In this document: positions 12,186-22,457 of the stretch, piece after piece
Position numbering within the stretch: the stretch's first letter is position 1
How the letters are laid out: every line of letters begins with the position of its first letter
Made by a program: the position numbers and the translations under genes
The notes under the pieces: generated by a model
Database searches by the model: none
Seen by the model: only the letters and a program-made list of their open reading frames with translations
Told to the model about the DNA's origin: nothing
Source: Piezodorus guildinii
Lineage: Eukaryota > Arthropoda > Insecta > Hemiptera > Pentatomidae
Direction: 5' to 3'
Length of the DNA: 64,000 bases
Assembly: GCA_023052935.1 (NCBI GenBank)
Contig: CM041297.1
Coordinates: 46,934,417-46,998,416, forward strand

Positions 12186-12933
12186 TATATTATTCTTAGG
12201 GGACGAAATGTCTCAAAATAAAATTGTTTTTCATTCATTCATTCAATATAAAAATATGTAACTTGTCAATCGAATGAACAGAGGAAAATAATATAATAGT
12301 GAAAACAATTTAATGCAGTTAATTCCTATTAAATTAATTCAATACACTACGGAGTTCAATGACCATATTATTTTGACGTTTGATCCCTATCATACAGTAG
12401 AAAGTCCGTGGTAAAATATTTAACGATCTCACAAACAATCATTTATAATTATAATTATCAAAGGTTAAAAGTAACAATTATTTAAAATTTCGGGCGAACG
12501 ATTACAGTCATCTCAGAGAGAAACTTTTCTAGGTCAGATATAATTGTAGTATAACGGTTAACAATTAACGGATGACATAAATAAAAGTTTCGAGATAATC
12601 AACGGTTGACGAATTGGAGATATTTTTAATGATGTATTCGATCTGATGAAAAATCTTGACTGAATCGATGTCATTTCTCATAAAATTCTCTATAATGATT
12701 CGTGAAGTGTAATGTTAAAATATTAAAAAAAAAACATTACTTTAACAACAGTTGAATATTTTAAGAAAAGAACCTAGATAGAAGAATGCATGGTTGGACT
12801 TTAGTTGCATCAGTCTGTTTTCAGTTACACTGGATTTTACAAACATACACAGATACGTTTATAAGAAAACTTAAAATCTATCTGGGATATAACTTTCATA
12901 ATTTTTTTATTTTTTCAGTTTTAAGCAACTTGC
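12186..12933. other. AT-rich spacer; 15-bp target copy at its right end
   Basis: Nothing coding was recognised. Bases 12919-12933 (TTTTAAGCAACTTGC) are the left copy of the target-site duplication of the SINE that follows. Confidence 0.5.
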
Positions 12934-13278
12934 GAGGAGCGGCGTGGTCTAGTGGATAGAGCGCTAGTCTGCTGTGCTCCGGGTCCTGGGTTCGAATCCC
13001 GGCTGTGGCGGAATATTATTTATTCTGTTAATTCAGTCGGGGGACGACCCTAGGGTATGGAGACCCTCCTGGGGCAGACCCAGCCTCTATAAAGTAGGTA
13101 CCCAAATTAATTGGGGAAAAACCTGGCGGCTGAGCGCGATTAAGGCCTAATCACCTCATTGCACTGCCGTTGGCCTAGAAACAGTACGAATAGTACTGTT
13201 TCTACTACTAGCATGCTATATGTACTGAGCCCAAGACCCTTCATGGGTTGTAGTGGTACAGTTTTTTTTTTTGTTTTT
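12934..13278 (+). repeat. SINE family A, complete, with poly-T 3' end and 15-bp TSD
   Basis: The tRNA-derived head has an A box (GTGGTCTAGTGGATAGAGCG) and a B box (GGGTTCGAATCCCGG). The body follows and ends CTTCATGGGTTGTAGTGGTAC, then a T-run with a single G. The duplication TTTTAAGCAACTTGC is perfect on both sides (12919-12933 and 13279-13293), so the T-run is the true 3' end and not the flank of an opposite-strand element. A short internal duplication (AGTACTGTTTCTACTAC) is private to this copy. It could be mistaken for a tRNA gene, but the head is not a functional tRNA. Confidence 0.95.
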
Positions 13279-13293
13279 TTTTAAGCAACTTGC

Positions 13294-14084
13294 TGTTTTA
13301 GTGCTAGAGCGTACATATTGAAATGCTCTCACACGGATTGACAATTTAGCAGGACTTAATTGAGCATAGGGTTTTCCGTCGAAACCTTTGACTATCGATA
13401 ATTTATTTTATTCTTTAACAAACGTATATAATACTTCAAATTTATATATAGATTATTATTTAAACAGTGCAGGAGTTTAAAGTAAATAACATAAAAACAA
13501 TGACAACTATTTAAAGAACTTTTTGAAAATCAATAATAGGACTTGGAATCATACCATCAATAATCAACAAAAAACAACAATGATGCAATTTAATATCTCA
13601 GATAAGATTTTTTGACTTATTACTTAAATCGAAATAATTTTAAATACTGATTGTAGAAAGTAAAAATACTTAACTATCGTACATAGACATAGATACAAAA
13701 ATTACACGTAACAGATTCATTTTTCAAAGGAGTCAAAAAACAATTAATTTCGTAAAAAAATATATGGAAATTAAAAAGATATATTTTTATCCAATGGAAA
13801 ATATGAGGCAAATGTATTTATTAGAAAAGTTAAGATTCATAAATAAAGTCATAAAAGTGTTTTTGTTTTTTTTGCCTATAATACTTCATATTTTTTATTT
13901 GATTTGACTGTATTAAAAATTAAGAAATGATTTATATTAAAAAAATATAAATTAACATTTCTAATCCGTTAATCATTATCTTTTGAAACTTATAAAAAAT
14001 AAATATATACCCGTACATAACGTTATTTTTGTTAGATAGACAAAAAAAGTTCGGCTTTACAATTGATTTTCATCTCTTATATAG
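13294..14084. other. AT-rich sequence, nothing recognised
   Basis: No supported coding or repeat signal up to the candidate splice acceptor at 14084. Confidence 0.4.
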
Positions 14085-14400
14085 CCCATCATTTGAATAT
14101 ACCGGTGGGTTCGACAACACAGTTATAGGCAGGAGAGGAGCAAATTTTATTTTAAATATTTCTAGGCATAAGAGTTCGAATTACCAGGTAAGTACAAGTA
14201 GATTTTATATCCTTCTAATGGTTTTATATACATATATTCTACATATACTCCAGTACTTGAGCGCTGGAGCTGGAGACACCGATGCAGCTGCAGACTGGAA
14301 GAGAAAGCGGCTCTCTCTGGTGCAGCCGGTTTTGTTTCCTTTTTATAGCTGTCCTCCTCGTGTCGTGCCTTATTACAATACGTCCCTGCGTCACCGTTAA
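14085..14400 (+). CDS. Candidate two-exon end of an unidentified plus-strand gene
   Basis: A good acceptor (CTCTTATATAG) precedes 14085 and a perfect donor (CAG|GTAAGT) follows 14187. The segment between is open and reads EYTGGFDNTVIGRRGANF. A 66-bp candidate intron (14188-14253) contains a CTAAT branch-like motif and ends in CTCCAG. The next segment continues in the same frame (YLSAGAGDTDAAADWKRKR) to a TAA at 14398-14400. The intron length is a multiple of three and has no stop, so retention is possible and would insert a hydrophobic stretch. I do not recognise the protein. The GC-rich part at 14260-14400 stands out from the AT-rich surroundings. The minus strand of the same segment also has an open frame, so the strand is not settled. 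Confidence 0.35.
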
Positions 14401-14994
14401 TACCGCTTTTGGATTAGGGACCCACTTTTGGCGACGCAGTATATTGTAGAGGGATTTCATTTTCTTTTTAAAATGCAACCTGTTTCTAAAAGTGCTATGG
14501 GGCAGGCACTTGATGATTAAAAAGGTCAGAGATAGCAGCATAGAGATGGAACAGTCATTAAATAATTTATAAATGTTAATGTTTGTTTTACGCAAATATG
14601 TACTCATATAAATATAGGAAAAACGGAAACTCTACCAAACCCATATATTCAAGCCTAAATAATTAGACGAGACTTATTTCCTGGGTGTTTGATGTATGTT
14701 CTAATAATAAACTTATTTACAACCTATCATTCTATAACTTCTTCTAATTACATATGAGCGCATTATTTAACTTCTAAACCCATCACGGATCTTGTGTTTT
14801 TGTATTAAGTTTTCTGTCCATGTGCAAACTTCTGATTATTAGGTAATCATGTAGGAACAAATGTTGGATTCCTTGAGTTTTATTCCACGTACGTGTCGGA
14901 ACGTAAACGCATTGATACATCACTTGGAAAGAACCTTTGCTATATTTCACTGGTATGTGTCTAATAAAGTTTAAATTAATAAAGAGAATTTCTA
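14401..14994. other. AT-rich sequence, nothing recognised
   Basis: If the preceding CDS call is right, this includes its 3' UTR. No other signal was supported. Confidence 0.35.
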
Positions 14995-15425
14995 ATAAAG
15001 GTTTTATTTATCAATTGTAATTTACAACTGTATTATACAAACACAATAAGTAAATATACAAGATGAAGAAAAGACGTGAAAATGTCTTCAGAAAGAACTA
15101 ACCTGTGGTAACTCTTCACTAACTATTTAAAAGTAGTAGGTCCCGAGGCCATCTTATTTTCAATCGTCTCGGAGGGTTATGAGAAATATCTAAGGAAGAT
15201 AGATTACGGACAAGTGGACTTGAGCGGGCATGAAGTTTGGAATGAAAAACAGATATCTATCACGGGCTAGGTCTGCAACAAATGGGATGATGAGGTCATT
15301 ATGGAGGAGTTGATTTTTAAAAAAATAAAGGACATTCAGGATTCTTCGAAGGAATTGGGATTCTAAGGATTGGACCCGGGAGGAATTAGATGGCTTAGAA
15401 GAGCTCCAAAGCTAATTCCATATGT
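14995..15425 (-). mobile_element. 5'-truncated Jockey-type LINE, minus strand
   Basis: Read on the minus strand, the right part encodes SHNPPRRLKIRWPRDL, the C-terminal signature of the Jockey-type ORF2. It is followed by a 3' UTR with TACAGTTGTAAATTACAATT and AATAAA-like signals. The same 3' UTR (ACAGTTGTAAAT) recurs at 20526, 58337 and 62522, defining one LINE family represented here only by 3' ends. Stops interrupt the coding part. Confidence 0.8.
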
Positions 15426-15784
15426 CCAAATAGGTCTGATAATAGTGATGTAAATGAGTTGTTTTTTTTAATAAACTGAAATTTTTGAACGTTTGTCTAG
15501 TAAGTGTTGTAGTAACCGTTATCTTCGAGCAGTTTCTTGTCGTTTCAGTATTGTATGAGGATTCGAATAAATTGAAGATTGAATTTCAAGATTAAGGTAT
15601 GAACAAATTTGGATGTGTTGTATTTCTCTTAGCAGATACTCCCTTCTCTTAACTAACTTCGTATAACCAGATTCAAATTAATTTAAAAAATCCCACAAAT
15701 ATATTTCACTACGCTAAATTTTGAAAATTGACAGTTTGGATAGCTATCAGTATGATGAATAAATAAATATGGATAGAAGAATGA

Positions 15785-15847
<63 letters not shown>

Positions 15848-16250
15848 AAAAAGGTATTTAAGATATTATAATTTTAATAGTTTAACAATACAGTTGAAAC
15901 TCTTATTATCCGAATTCGCTATTCGAAGCAATTTCTCTTAATTGTTTAATTATATTTATAATAATTAAATACTCGCCAGTGGTAGACAGCTAAATCTAAT
16001 GCTACTAGAATTCTACAGGCGTATTTAAAATAAAATTATAATCAGGATTAGCCGCATGAAAAAGAACAATCCAACAAACAATTATATTTACATATTTTGA
16101 ATAGATCAACCTTTAAAATAATCTTTTTTTTAGATATATGCAAACTAGTGCAGTACATATAACCAGCCAGATACCTTAATTATGACAATAATGTTCTGTT
16201 AACAACATACCGACAGTATGTATAAAACCTGTAAACGGTTTTACAGGTTA
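15426..16250. other. Spacer with an (AT)n microsatellite at 15787-15842
   Basis: The microsatellite is an uninterrupted AT dinucleotide run of about 55 bp. The remainder shows no recognisable gene or repeat. Confidence 0.6.
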
Positions 16251-16677
16251 ATTTTAATGATACATTTTCGACTTTATATGCTTCTATATCTTGTAAAAAT
16301 GAACTTGAACGAAATATGATAACAATATCGAAAATATATTTAATAAAATACATATAAAGAAAAGAGAATAATTTATTATCAATAACACAAAAAGGGTCCT
16401 CCCGCTTCTCTGACGCACAAGCCGGACCTTCGCATGACAGCACGACGCAGTTGGGCTTGATTTTAATGATACATTTTCGACTTTATATGCTTCTATATCT
16501 TGTAAATATGAACTTGAAAGAAATATGATAACAATACCGAAAATATATTTAATAAAATACATATAAAGAAAAGAGAATAATTTATTATCAATAACACAAA
16601 AAGGGTCCTCCCGCTTCTCTGACGCACAAGCCGGACCTTCGCATGACAGCACGTCGCAGTTGGGCTTGATTTTAATG
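16251..16677. repeat. 209-bp tandem duplication with a GC-rich exon-like core
   Basis: Unit 1 spans 16251-16459 and unit 2 spans 16460-16668, followed by about 9 bp of a third. The units differ at only a few positions. Each contains a GC-rich core of about 70 bp (near 16390-16455 and 16598-16665) inside AT-rich sequence. On the minus strand the core reads NCDVLSCEGPACASEKRED, a cysteine-bearing frame. Neither strand gives a recognised protein. It could be a duplicated exon or a satellite-like unit. Confidence 0.85.
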
Positions 16678-17384
16678 CATTAAATTCCAACATGCGTGGC
16701 AATGTTTCATCAATCACGTCAGTAAAGTGAAACATTTTTTTTAAGAGATACAAGGATTTTTATTTGTTTAAAACAAAGTATATTTCCCACGAAACCATTA
16801 AAAAAATGATAATGATTAATAAAGTTTTGGGATAATAAGTTACCAGTGATGAAACTTGTACCACTATAATTCTCAAGAGTATTGGGTACATAGCAAGATC
16901 CGTACTGTTTTTTAGGCCAACGGCTATGCAAGGAAAATGATAATAATGATGATGAAAAGTTAAAATAATTACGCGTCATCAATCACCCATCCTCATCCCA
17001 TGGACCGAGAAAACCGCGCATAGCTTACAGAGGCGAGGGTGGAATGAAAAAAAAAAAAAAAAAAAGAAATAAAATATATAGAAATAGAAAATAGAAAACA
17101 AAAATTATTCTAGGACTAGGTCCCCTAAGAATAACAGGTTTGTACAGTATATGGAAATATACATGTCTAGCCAACAGACAGAAGGAACATAATCAATACA
17201 TAATTACAATTATGGGTTAATATATGTGTGCATATCATAACCGCATATACACACATATATCCAAAAAAATATATACAATGATAAAATAAAAATAAAAAGA
17301 ATTCTTAGAAAATATTTTGTTGAACGGAATTAAAAATAAATTAATAGATGACAGCATTTAAATATAGACAATTTACAAACATTG

Positions 17385-17444
<60 letters not shown>

Positions 17445-17756
17445 GTAGATGATTTATCCATATTTCCGAATTATCGAGAACCTATGTAGGTTATATTATT
17501 ACATATCAAAGATGATAATTTGTATTAGCATGTTTTTACACGATAATAATAAATAATAAAAAGTGTAAAATAGTAAAATGTGGCCAATATGTACATATAA
17601 TGTGAAATTACAATATAGTGTCAAGTTATGATATCTTGTATTCAACATACAGCTAATAATAAGACGATCAGTTTAATCAGTCGGATAGTTACAGTTGGGT
17701 CTTGACACGGTCAGTATAATACGTCTATTCAGTCAAGAGAAGTATACAAATTTTTA
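16678..17756. other. Spacer with a SINE A scrap, a poly-A run and an (AT)n tract
   Basis: A fragment of SINE family A in minus orientation is visible at about 16888-16940 (CCGTACTGTTTTTTAGGCCA). A poly-A run lies near 17047-17065 and a (TA)n tract at 17389-17442. No gene was recognised. Confidence 0.55.
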
Positions 17757-17925
17757 ATTACTGGAAGGGAAAACAATTTCAACTATTTATTGTTTGCCAA
17801 CGTTTCGACCCCCCTGTGGGTCATCATCAGAGTGTATTGTGAGCGATTGGAAACAACAGTTGACCTACAATGTTTCATTTATTGACCGCCACCTGGACTA
17901 ATGCTTTCCAGTAATTCTCAAACGG
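17757..17925. mobile_element. Non-palindromic relative of the foldback elements (ATTACTGGAA ends)
   Basis: It has inverted termini ATTACTGGAA and TTCCAGTAAT and the core ACGTTTCGACCC...GGGTCATCATCAG. The same core occurs in the large palindrome at 56041-56322, and the interior segment TTGACCGCCACCTGGACTAA corresponds to the outer arm of that palindrome. This copy is therefore probably close to the ancestral single-arm form. It encodes no protein. On the minus strand the core reads CTGATGA, a GC-rich hairpin, then GAAAC. Confidence 0.7.
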
Positions 17926-18023
17926 TCAACTAATTATATCCACTCTGATGATTTAAAAAAAAAAATCATTTATTGCTGCTAATAGTTTGGAATATAAATT
18001 TAAGATGTTTTTATTGAAAAGGG

Positions 18024-18323
18024 GAGCGGCGTGGTCTAGTGGATAGAGCACTAGTCTGCTGTGCTCCGGGTCCTGGGTTCGAATCCCGGCTGTGGCAGAA
18101 TATTATTTATTCTGTTAATTCAGTCGGGGGGCGACCCTAGGGTATGGAGACCCTCCTGGGGCAGACCCAGCCTCTATAAAGTGGGTACCCAAATTAATTG
18201 GGGAAAAACCTGGCGGCTGAGCGTGATTAAGGCCTAATCACCTCATTGCACTGCCGTTGGCCTAGAAACAGTACGAATCTCTATATGTACTGAGCCCAAG
18301 ACCCTTCATGGGTTGTAGTGGTA

Positions 18324-18372
<49 letters not shown>
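18024..18372 (+). repeat. SINE family A, young copy with an uninterrupted T45 tail
   Basis: It is nearly identical to the copy at 12934 through the tRNA-like head and body. The copy ends in GTAGTGGTACAGG followed by 45 consecutive T residues (18328-18372). A target-site duplication TTTTTATTGAAAA flanks it (18008-18020 and 18368-18380, overlapping the last T residues). The length and purity of the T-run and the low divergence suggest a recent insertion. Confidence 0.95.
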
Positions 18373-18374
<2 letters not shown>

Positions 18375-18515
18375 TGAAAAAAAAATGAAAATAAGTACTT
18401 TCATCAATAAGTACGTACCTAGAATAGATTCAGCTGATTTTTTTTTTTTGTATAAAAATATATTTTAATGCTATACTCTAAGTCTGTATTACTTGTAAGT
18501 CTGTACTAGTAGTCT

Positions 18516-18690
18516 TTCGGGTTTGTGAGACCCGTCAGCCAAATGGTGGCCACTCACAAAATTAGTCGTGATTACCCTACACTAAAAATTGCATCGTGAA
18601 ACGTGAGTGTAAACTTGCAGGAGTTTACACCGCGAGGTCCAGGGCCTACACGGCCTATCGCGCCACTAGAAGAAGAAAGAAGAAGAACTC
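18516..18690 (+). repeat. SINE family C, 5'-truncated copy
   Basis: It matches the body and tail of the complete copy at 62124-62424 (opposite strand): GAGACCCGTCAGCCAAATGG, ATTGCATCGTGAAACGTGAG and GCGCCACTAGAAGAAG. The tRNA-like head is missing. It ends in an AGAAG-type simple tail directly before a SINE B copy. Confidence 0.85.
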
Positions 18691-18703
18691 TAAGTCTGAC
18701 AAG

Positions 18704-18970
18704 GTTACCTATGGTGTAGTGGCTAACATAACATCTTTGTAAGTCCAAGATCGCGGGTTTAAACCAGACAAGCGGCCCTAAGATATGTTAATGGGAATAA
18801 AAAATCCTTAGTTTTGCTGTCCTACGGAAGACACGTAAAAAGGGGATCCTCAGCCTGCGCGATGTCAGGCACTTGTTTAAGATCTCTATAATAATTAAAC
18901 CTGGATACACTTACACTGTAGTATCGTCCGATTAGTTACAATCGCATAAACTGACGTTAAACGAACCTAT
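18704..18970 (+). repeat. SINE family B, plus strand
   Basis: An A-box-like TGGTGTAGTGGCTAAC and a B-box-like CGGGTTTAAACC are followed by the family body (AAAAATCCTTAG, GATGTCAGGCACTTGTT) and the 3' block ATAAACTGACGTTAAACGA. Confidence 0.85.
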
Positions 18971-19129
18971 AGTGTGACTATTATAATAGTAATGCAATGT
19001 ATGTTTAATTTCAAAAGGCATGTGTATCGTTAACGATGTTGTTCCATCAGGACACGAATCCATTTGAACACGTGGTAATGTTGAGGAAACTGGCTACCTA
19101 CGGTGGAAACACTATGATCATAACCCTCT

Positions 19130-19620
19130 GTAAGTCTTGTTTATCCACTTCTGTTCCAGGATCGCAGCCGGAATCAACCTCATCCCAGAAGACGACCCCC
19201 TAATTCGGAAGGGAATGTGAAACTTAAAGAGTCCTCCGAGTCGTGGATGGATAGGCACAGCAGAAGAGGCCGACCAAATGACCCCCAATCAGCCCAAGAA
19301 TTTATAAGGTGTCCCAAATTAGAGACAACCTAATAGCCTTAGTTATAGCCTGCGGAGGGGATCCCGTCATGAGTGCCTCGTTCTTGAACGAAGAAGGATA
19401 CCCCGATGATTGGTCAAGAATAGAACTGACGCCTGATTACCATAGAGGTGTATGGAAAGTATTTTACGTCACCAGCGGCAGACAGTGATTAAAAAATCAG
19501 AGATCCGCGGTTGAATGGAGGGTTTTGCGGTGCTATTAAGAAGCGGAGAGGTGGTTCATTACAGGAATAATTACTACTTCTAGCTGGTTACTAGTCGAGA
19601 GAAAGTTGCACATGAAGCAG
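19130..19620. other. GC-richer, decayed coding-like segment of unknown origin
   Basis: The base composition differs from the AT-rich flanks and short open frames alternate between frames. For example, the plus strand gives DDWSRIELTPDYHRGVWKVF near 19400-19460. This looks like an eroded transposon or retroelement ORF rather than noise. No domain could be named. Confidence 0.3.
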
Positions 19621-19847
19621 CTTCAATCTAGTGAAATTCTCCGGTCTCACAGCCTTCCTAGGGAAATATTTACAGGGCGATCGTCGACAGTAACTAGTTA
19701 TGACAACAATCGTCAAGAAAACGGTTGGATATTAATTCGAAAGCACATAAAATATAAAATATTGTTTTGGTTCAAGATCAATGATATATACCATATTATT
19801 TGTTGTTACCTTTTGTGTAGTGGCAAGCATAATAAATATTTTTTTTA

Positions 19848-20030
19848 AATGGAATAAAAATCCTTACTTATGCCGTACTTCGGAAGGGAAGCAAAATGGT
19901 GATCTCGAACCTCTAAGATTTCAAATACTCGTGAAAGATCCCTATCTCAATTGTCGAAATATAGGACTCCCACTTTAGCATCGTCGGTTTGGCCAGTGTG
20001 GAATAAAGTGACGTTAAGTAAAAAAACAAT
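19848..20030 (+). repeat. SINE family B fragment, plus strand
   Basis: The 5' head is lost. The copy begins at AAAATCCTTACTTATGCC and runs to the 3' block AAAGTGACGTTAAGTAAA. It sits head to head with a minus-strand fragment of the same family at 20040-20150. Confidence 0.8.
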
Positions 20031-20039
20031 ATGATTTTT

Positions 20040-20150
20040 AGTTTATTCATTTAACGTCACTTCATGCTACTAGGGCTAATCGGACGATGCTACAGTAAGA
20101 GTCTTATATTCTGCCTATTCAGGTTTAATTAGGATAGCGATCATATGGAC
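20040..20150 (-). repeat. SINE family B fragment, minus strand
   Basis: The reverse of the family 3' end (TTTAACGTCACTTCATGCTA, then CTAATCGGACGATGCTACAG) is followed by GGTTTAATTAGGATAGCGAT. Only the 3' third of the SINE is kept. Confidence 0.8.
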
Positions 20151-20525
20151 CATATTAAATAACTAATAATATAACTTAGAATTTCAATTAATATCATTGT
20201 ACTTTCATACAAATGTAAAATTAATAGGATTAGGTGCTTATTAGGTCAGAACGATTTCTTTAAATGCAAAAAAACAATTTATATCAAATCATATAATGCA
20301 TGAATAAAAATATCACTTGCATTGATTTTTTTTTATCATGAGGATCAATTCCTGTATAGTCCTTAATTTCGGTAATGAGAAAGTAACATAAAATCGTAAT
20401 TTTTCAATGTTTAACTTTATCAAGATCAAAAATAGAATATATTAAATAATAATAATTTAAATGGAATGTAAACGTATTAAATGTTATTAAAATGAAAGAG
20501 AACGTAAAATAAATATAATGGCTTT

Positions 20526-20655
20526 TTTTTTTTAAATAGATTTATTGCAATTTACAACTGTATAATGATATACATCTAGTAAATGAAACACAAGATAAAA
20601 ATGTCATGGATTCACATGTGGGGAATACTACCCATTGGCAGCTCTCCAATTATTT
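20526..20655 (-). mobile_element. LINE 3' UTR remnant, minus strand
   Basis: A T-run is followed by TTTATTGCAATTTACAACTG, the reverse of the ACAGTTGTAAAT 3' UTR seen at 14995, 58337 and 62522. Only about 130 bp remain and none of it is coding. The T-run is the reverse of a poly-A tail. Confidence 0.65.
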
Positions 20656-21064
20656 AATGGCTTTAAAAAAATAAAATAAAAAAATGTATGAATTATATAT
20701 GAATAAACATTTTCCTTATACTTTTATCAATAAATTTACCATAGTGCCAGTAATAACTAATATTTCAATCATTTTCTTTAATAAATAATAAGTTAGAATT
20801 TGTTTGAATTTTAATCCATAGTTTAAACAGAAATATATTTTAAATAAATTTTCAAGACCACCAGAACAAGAAAAAACTGATTGAGTAAAAATATAATCAT
20901 TAAAAATTTGAATTAAGGATGTCAAATCGCAAATTATTTATTATCATAACAACCCTTTACGCTATTTTTAATTTTATATCTATATCTGAAAATAAAATAA
21001 ATAAAAATAATTTTAATATACAGAAATTTTATTAAAAATAAAATTATTATTAGGTATAACTTAC

Positions 21065-21172
21065 CGTGTAGGACTCTGGAGGGTAGACGATGAAATGGCG
21101 GAGTGTGAAGCCAAAGCCTGACGCTTCTGACCTTCTCAGCACCAAGTTTCGGGGGCCTCTTCTCTTTTCATC
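21065..21172 (-). CDS. ARHGAP21/23-like: Internal exon: N-terminal part of the PDZ domain of an ARHGAP21/ARHGAP23-like RhoGAP
   Basis: On the minus strand an acceptor (TTATTTTATAG) precedes the exon and a consensus donor (G|GTAAGT) follows. The exon is 108 bp, exactly 36 codons, phase 0-0. It encodes [20 protein letters not shown] then HFIVYPPES. The [16 protein letters not shown] string is the hallmark start of the PDZ domain of ARHGAP21/ARHGAP23 (fly RhoGAP19D). These are large multidomain RhoGAPs with PDZ, PH and RhoGAP domains that act on Rho-family GTPases at junctions and Golgi. The rest of the PDZ (carboxylate-loop partner strands and helix) must lie on the next exon at a lower coordinate or outside the window. 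I could not find it or the N-terminal exon, so the flanking introns are long and filled with transposons. The splice sites and open frame indicate an intact exon rather than a retrocopy. Confidence 0.85.
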
Positions 21173-21524
21173 CTATAAAATAATAATATTAATATATAAT
21201 AATAATAAAATTAAAACTATAACACAACTAATTATAAACTACTGATGTTAATAAAATTTATCATATAAATATAAACTAATAAAATATTGTTAATCAATAA
21301 TTGTTCACAATTATTCACTATAATTTATTTTATTTTATGTAATAGTCACAACTATAAAGATACTTCACATTATGAATATTTAGTAATGGATGTGCAATTA
21401 GAAAAAAAATGCTATTAATTAATTTGGCTGTGCGCCTTTAAAAAAATACATTAATAATACCCCACCCCATCCCCACCAAATATCATGACCTAAGAAAATA
21501 ATATATAAAATCGTTAATCGTTGT
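21173..21524. other. Intronic AT-rich sequence upstream of the ARHGAP21/23-like exon
   Basis: Nothing recognised apart from the acceptor region immediately at its left edge. Confidence 0.5.
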
Positions 21525-21590
21525 TTGTTTATTTATGCATTTAACGCTACTTACTGTTACTGTGGCTAATCGGACGATGCTACAGTGGGA
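21525..21590 (-). repeat. SINE family B 3' end, minus strand
   Basis: The segment TTTAACGCTACTTACTGTTA followed by GGCTAATCGGACGATGCTAC is the reverse of the family's 3' block. Only the last 65 bp remain. Confidence 0.7.
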
Positions 21591-22208
21591 GTTGAATAGA
21601 TTGTTCTGACAATCCGAAAAACAATTCCAAGATTCAGTAATTGAATAGAATTATTTATTGGTTACCGTTGTTTCAGAATGAAGCACATAAATTAAACAAA
21701 TACAATAATAATATGCTGAAGTAATAAGTAATTGTAAAAACAGGATTTTGAAACGTCATGTTTATATACATATATACGGGCGGGTAAGAGTAAACCATAG
21801 ACAATATCATCTGCAACACTCGATAATGCAAAAATCCATAGAGAGAATTTGATGTGCTAAACACTCTGCTATATCCTGCAATAATAGTTATTTTTGTTCA
21901 TACTTACTCTAAAGTGCTATCAAGGAAATTTAGGATGCATGCCCACATCAAACCCTTTCCATTTTGTTAAATTAAATTAATACTCTTATTGTGTTATGCT
22001 ATATTACATATTTCTTACATGAGAGAACTCATCAGCACGATAAAAAATTTAATTATATTTCGGCTTATGTAAATAAATGTGCTCCCCAATCAATTTAAGG
22101 ACACTCTATCGCGATGGACTCCGACGCAAAAAATAGTAAATAAATAGTTTGAAGTGCATTCTGCTCTAATAATAATTAAAAAGAGCAAAACGTCGAAACA
22201 GTCACAAA

Positions 22209-22457
22209 ATGCGAGGTACCCGCACCACATCTTACCTCTTTTGGAAAGAAATGAAAAAGTGGTTTGCCTTAGGAGACCATCCAGGGACAAAACTTGACCC
22301 TATAAAGGTGGAAGGATACCCTCGCCATCTTGTAGGGCTACACAATCCAAGGGGACTGGGTTCAATTCAATCTTTACAGAAATATATAAGATCAGGAGTA
22401 AACAAAAATGTAACGTATGCAATACATAAAAATCAACAGTCAACTTTAAGCATTTAA
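22209..22457 (+). other. Unidentified 82-codon open frame
   Basis: An ATG-initiated frame from 22209 reads like protein (GDHPGTKLDPIKVEGYPRHL, then VGLHNPRGLGSIQSL) before becoming AT-driven near 22400. The minus strand of the same stretch has a donor-like AGAG|GTAAGA at about 22236. I do not recognise the product. A transposon remnant, a host exon on either strand or chance are all possible. Confidence 0.2.

Noticed and set aside
12936..13010. A tRNA gene at the head of the SINE
   Set aside because: A- and B-box-like sequences are present, but the arms do not form a full cloverleaf and the sequence continues into a repeated SINE body with a target-site duplication.
14310..14350. TATA box (CTATAAAAAGG) on the minus strand as a promoter
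   Set aside because: It is embedded in the plus-strand candidate exon and no initiator context could be supported. The exon interpretation explains the GC-rich patch better.
16180..16652. Two long minus-strand ORFs presented as genes
   Set aside because: They arise from the tandem duplication. Most of their length is AT-driven. Only the GC-rich core is noted as potentially coding.
16251..16668. CRISPR-like or satellite array
   Set aside because: There are only two units of 209 bp with no spacer/repeat alternation, and the window is eukaryotic.
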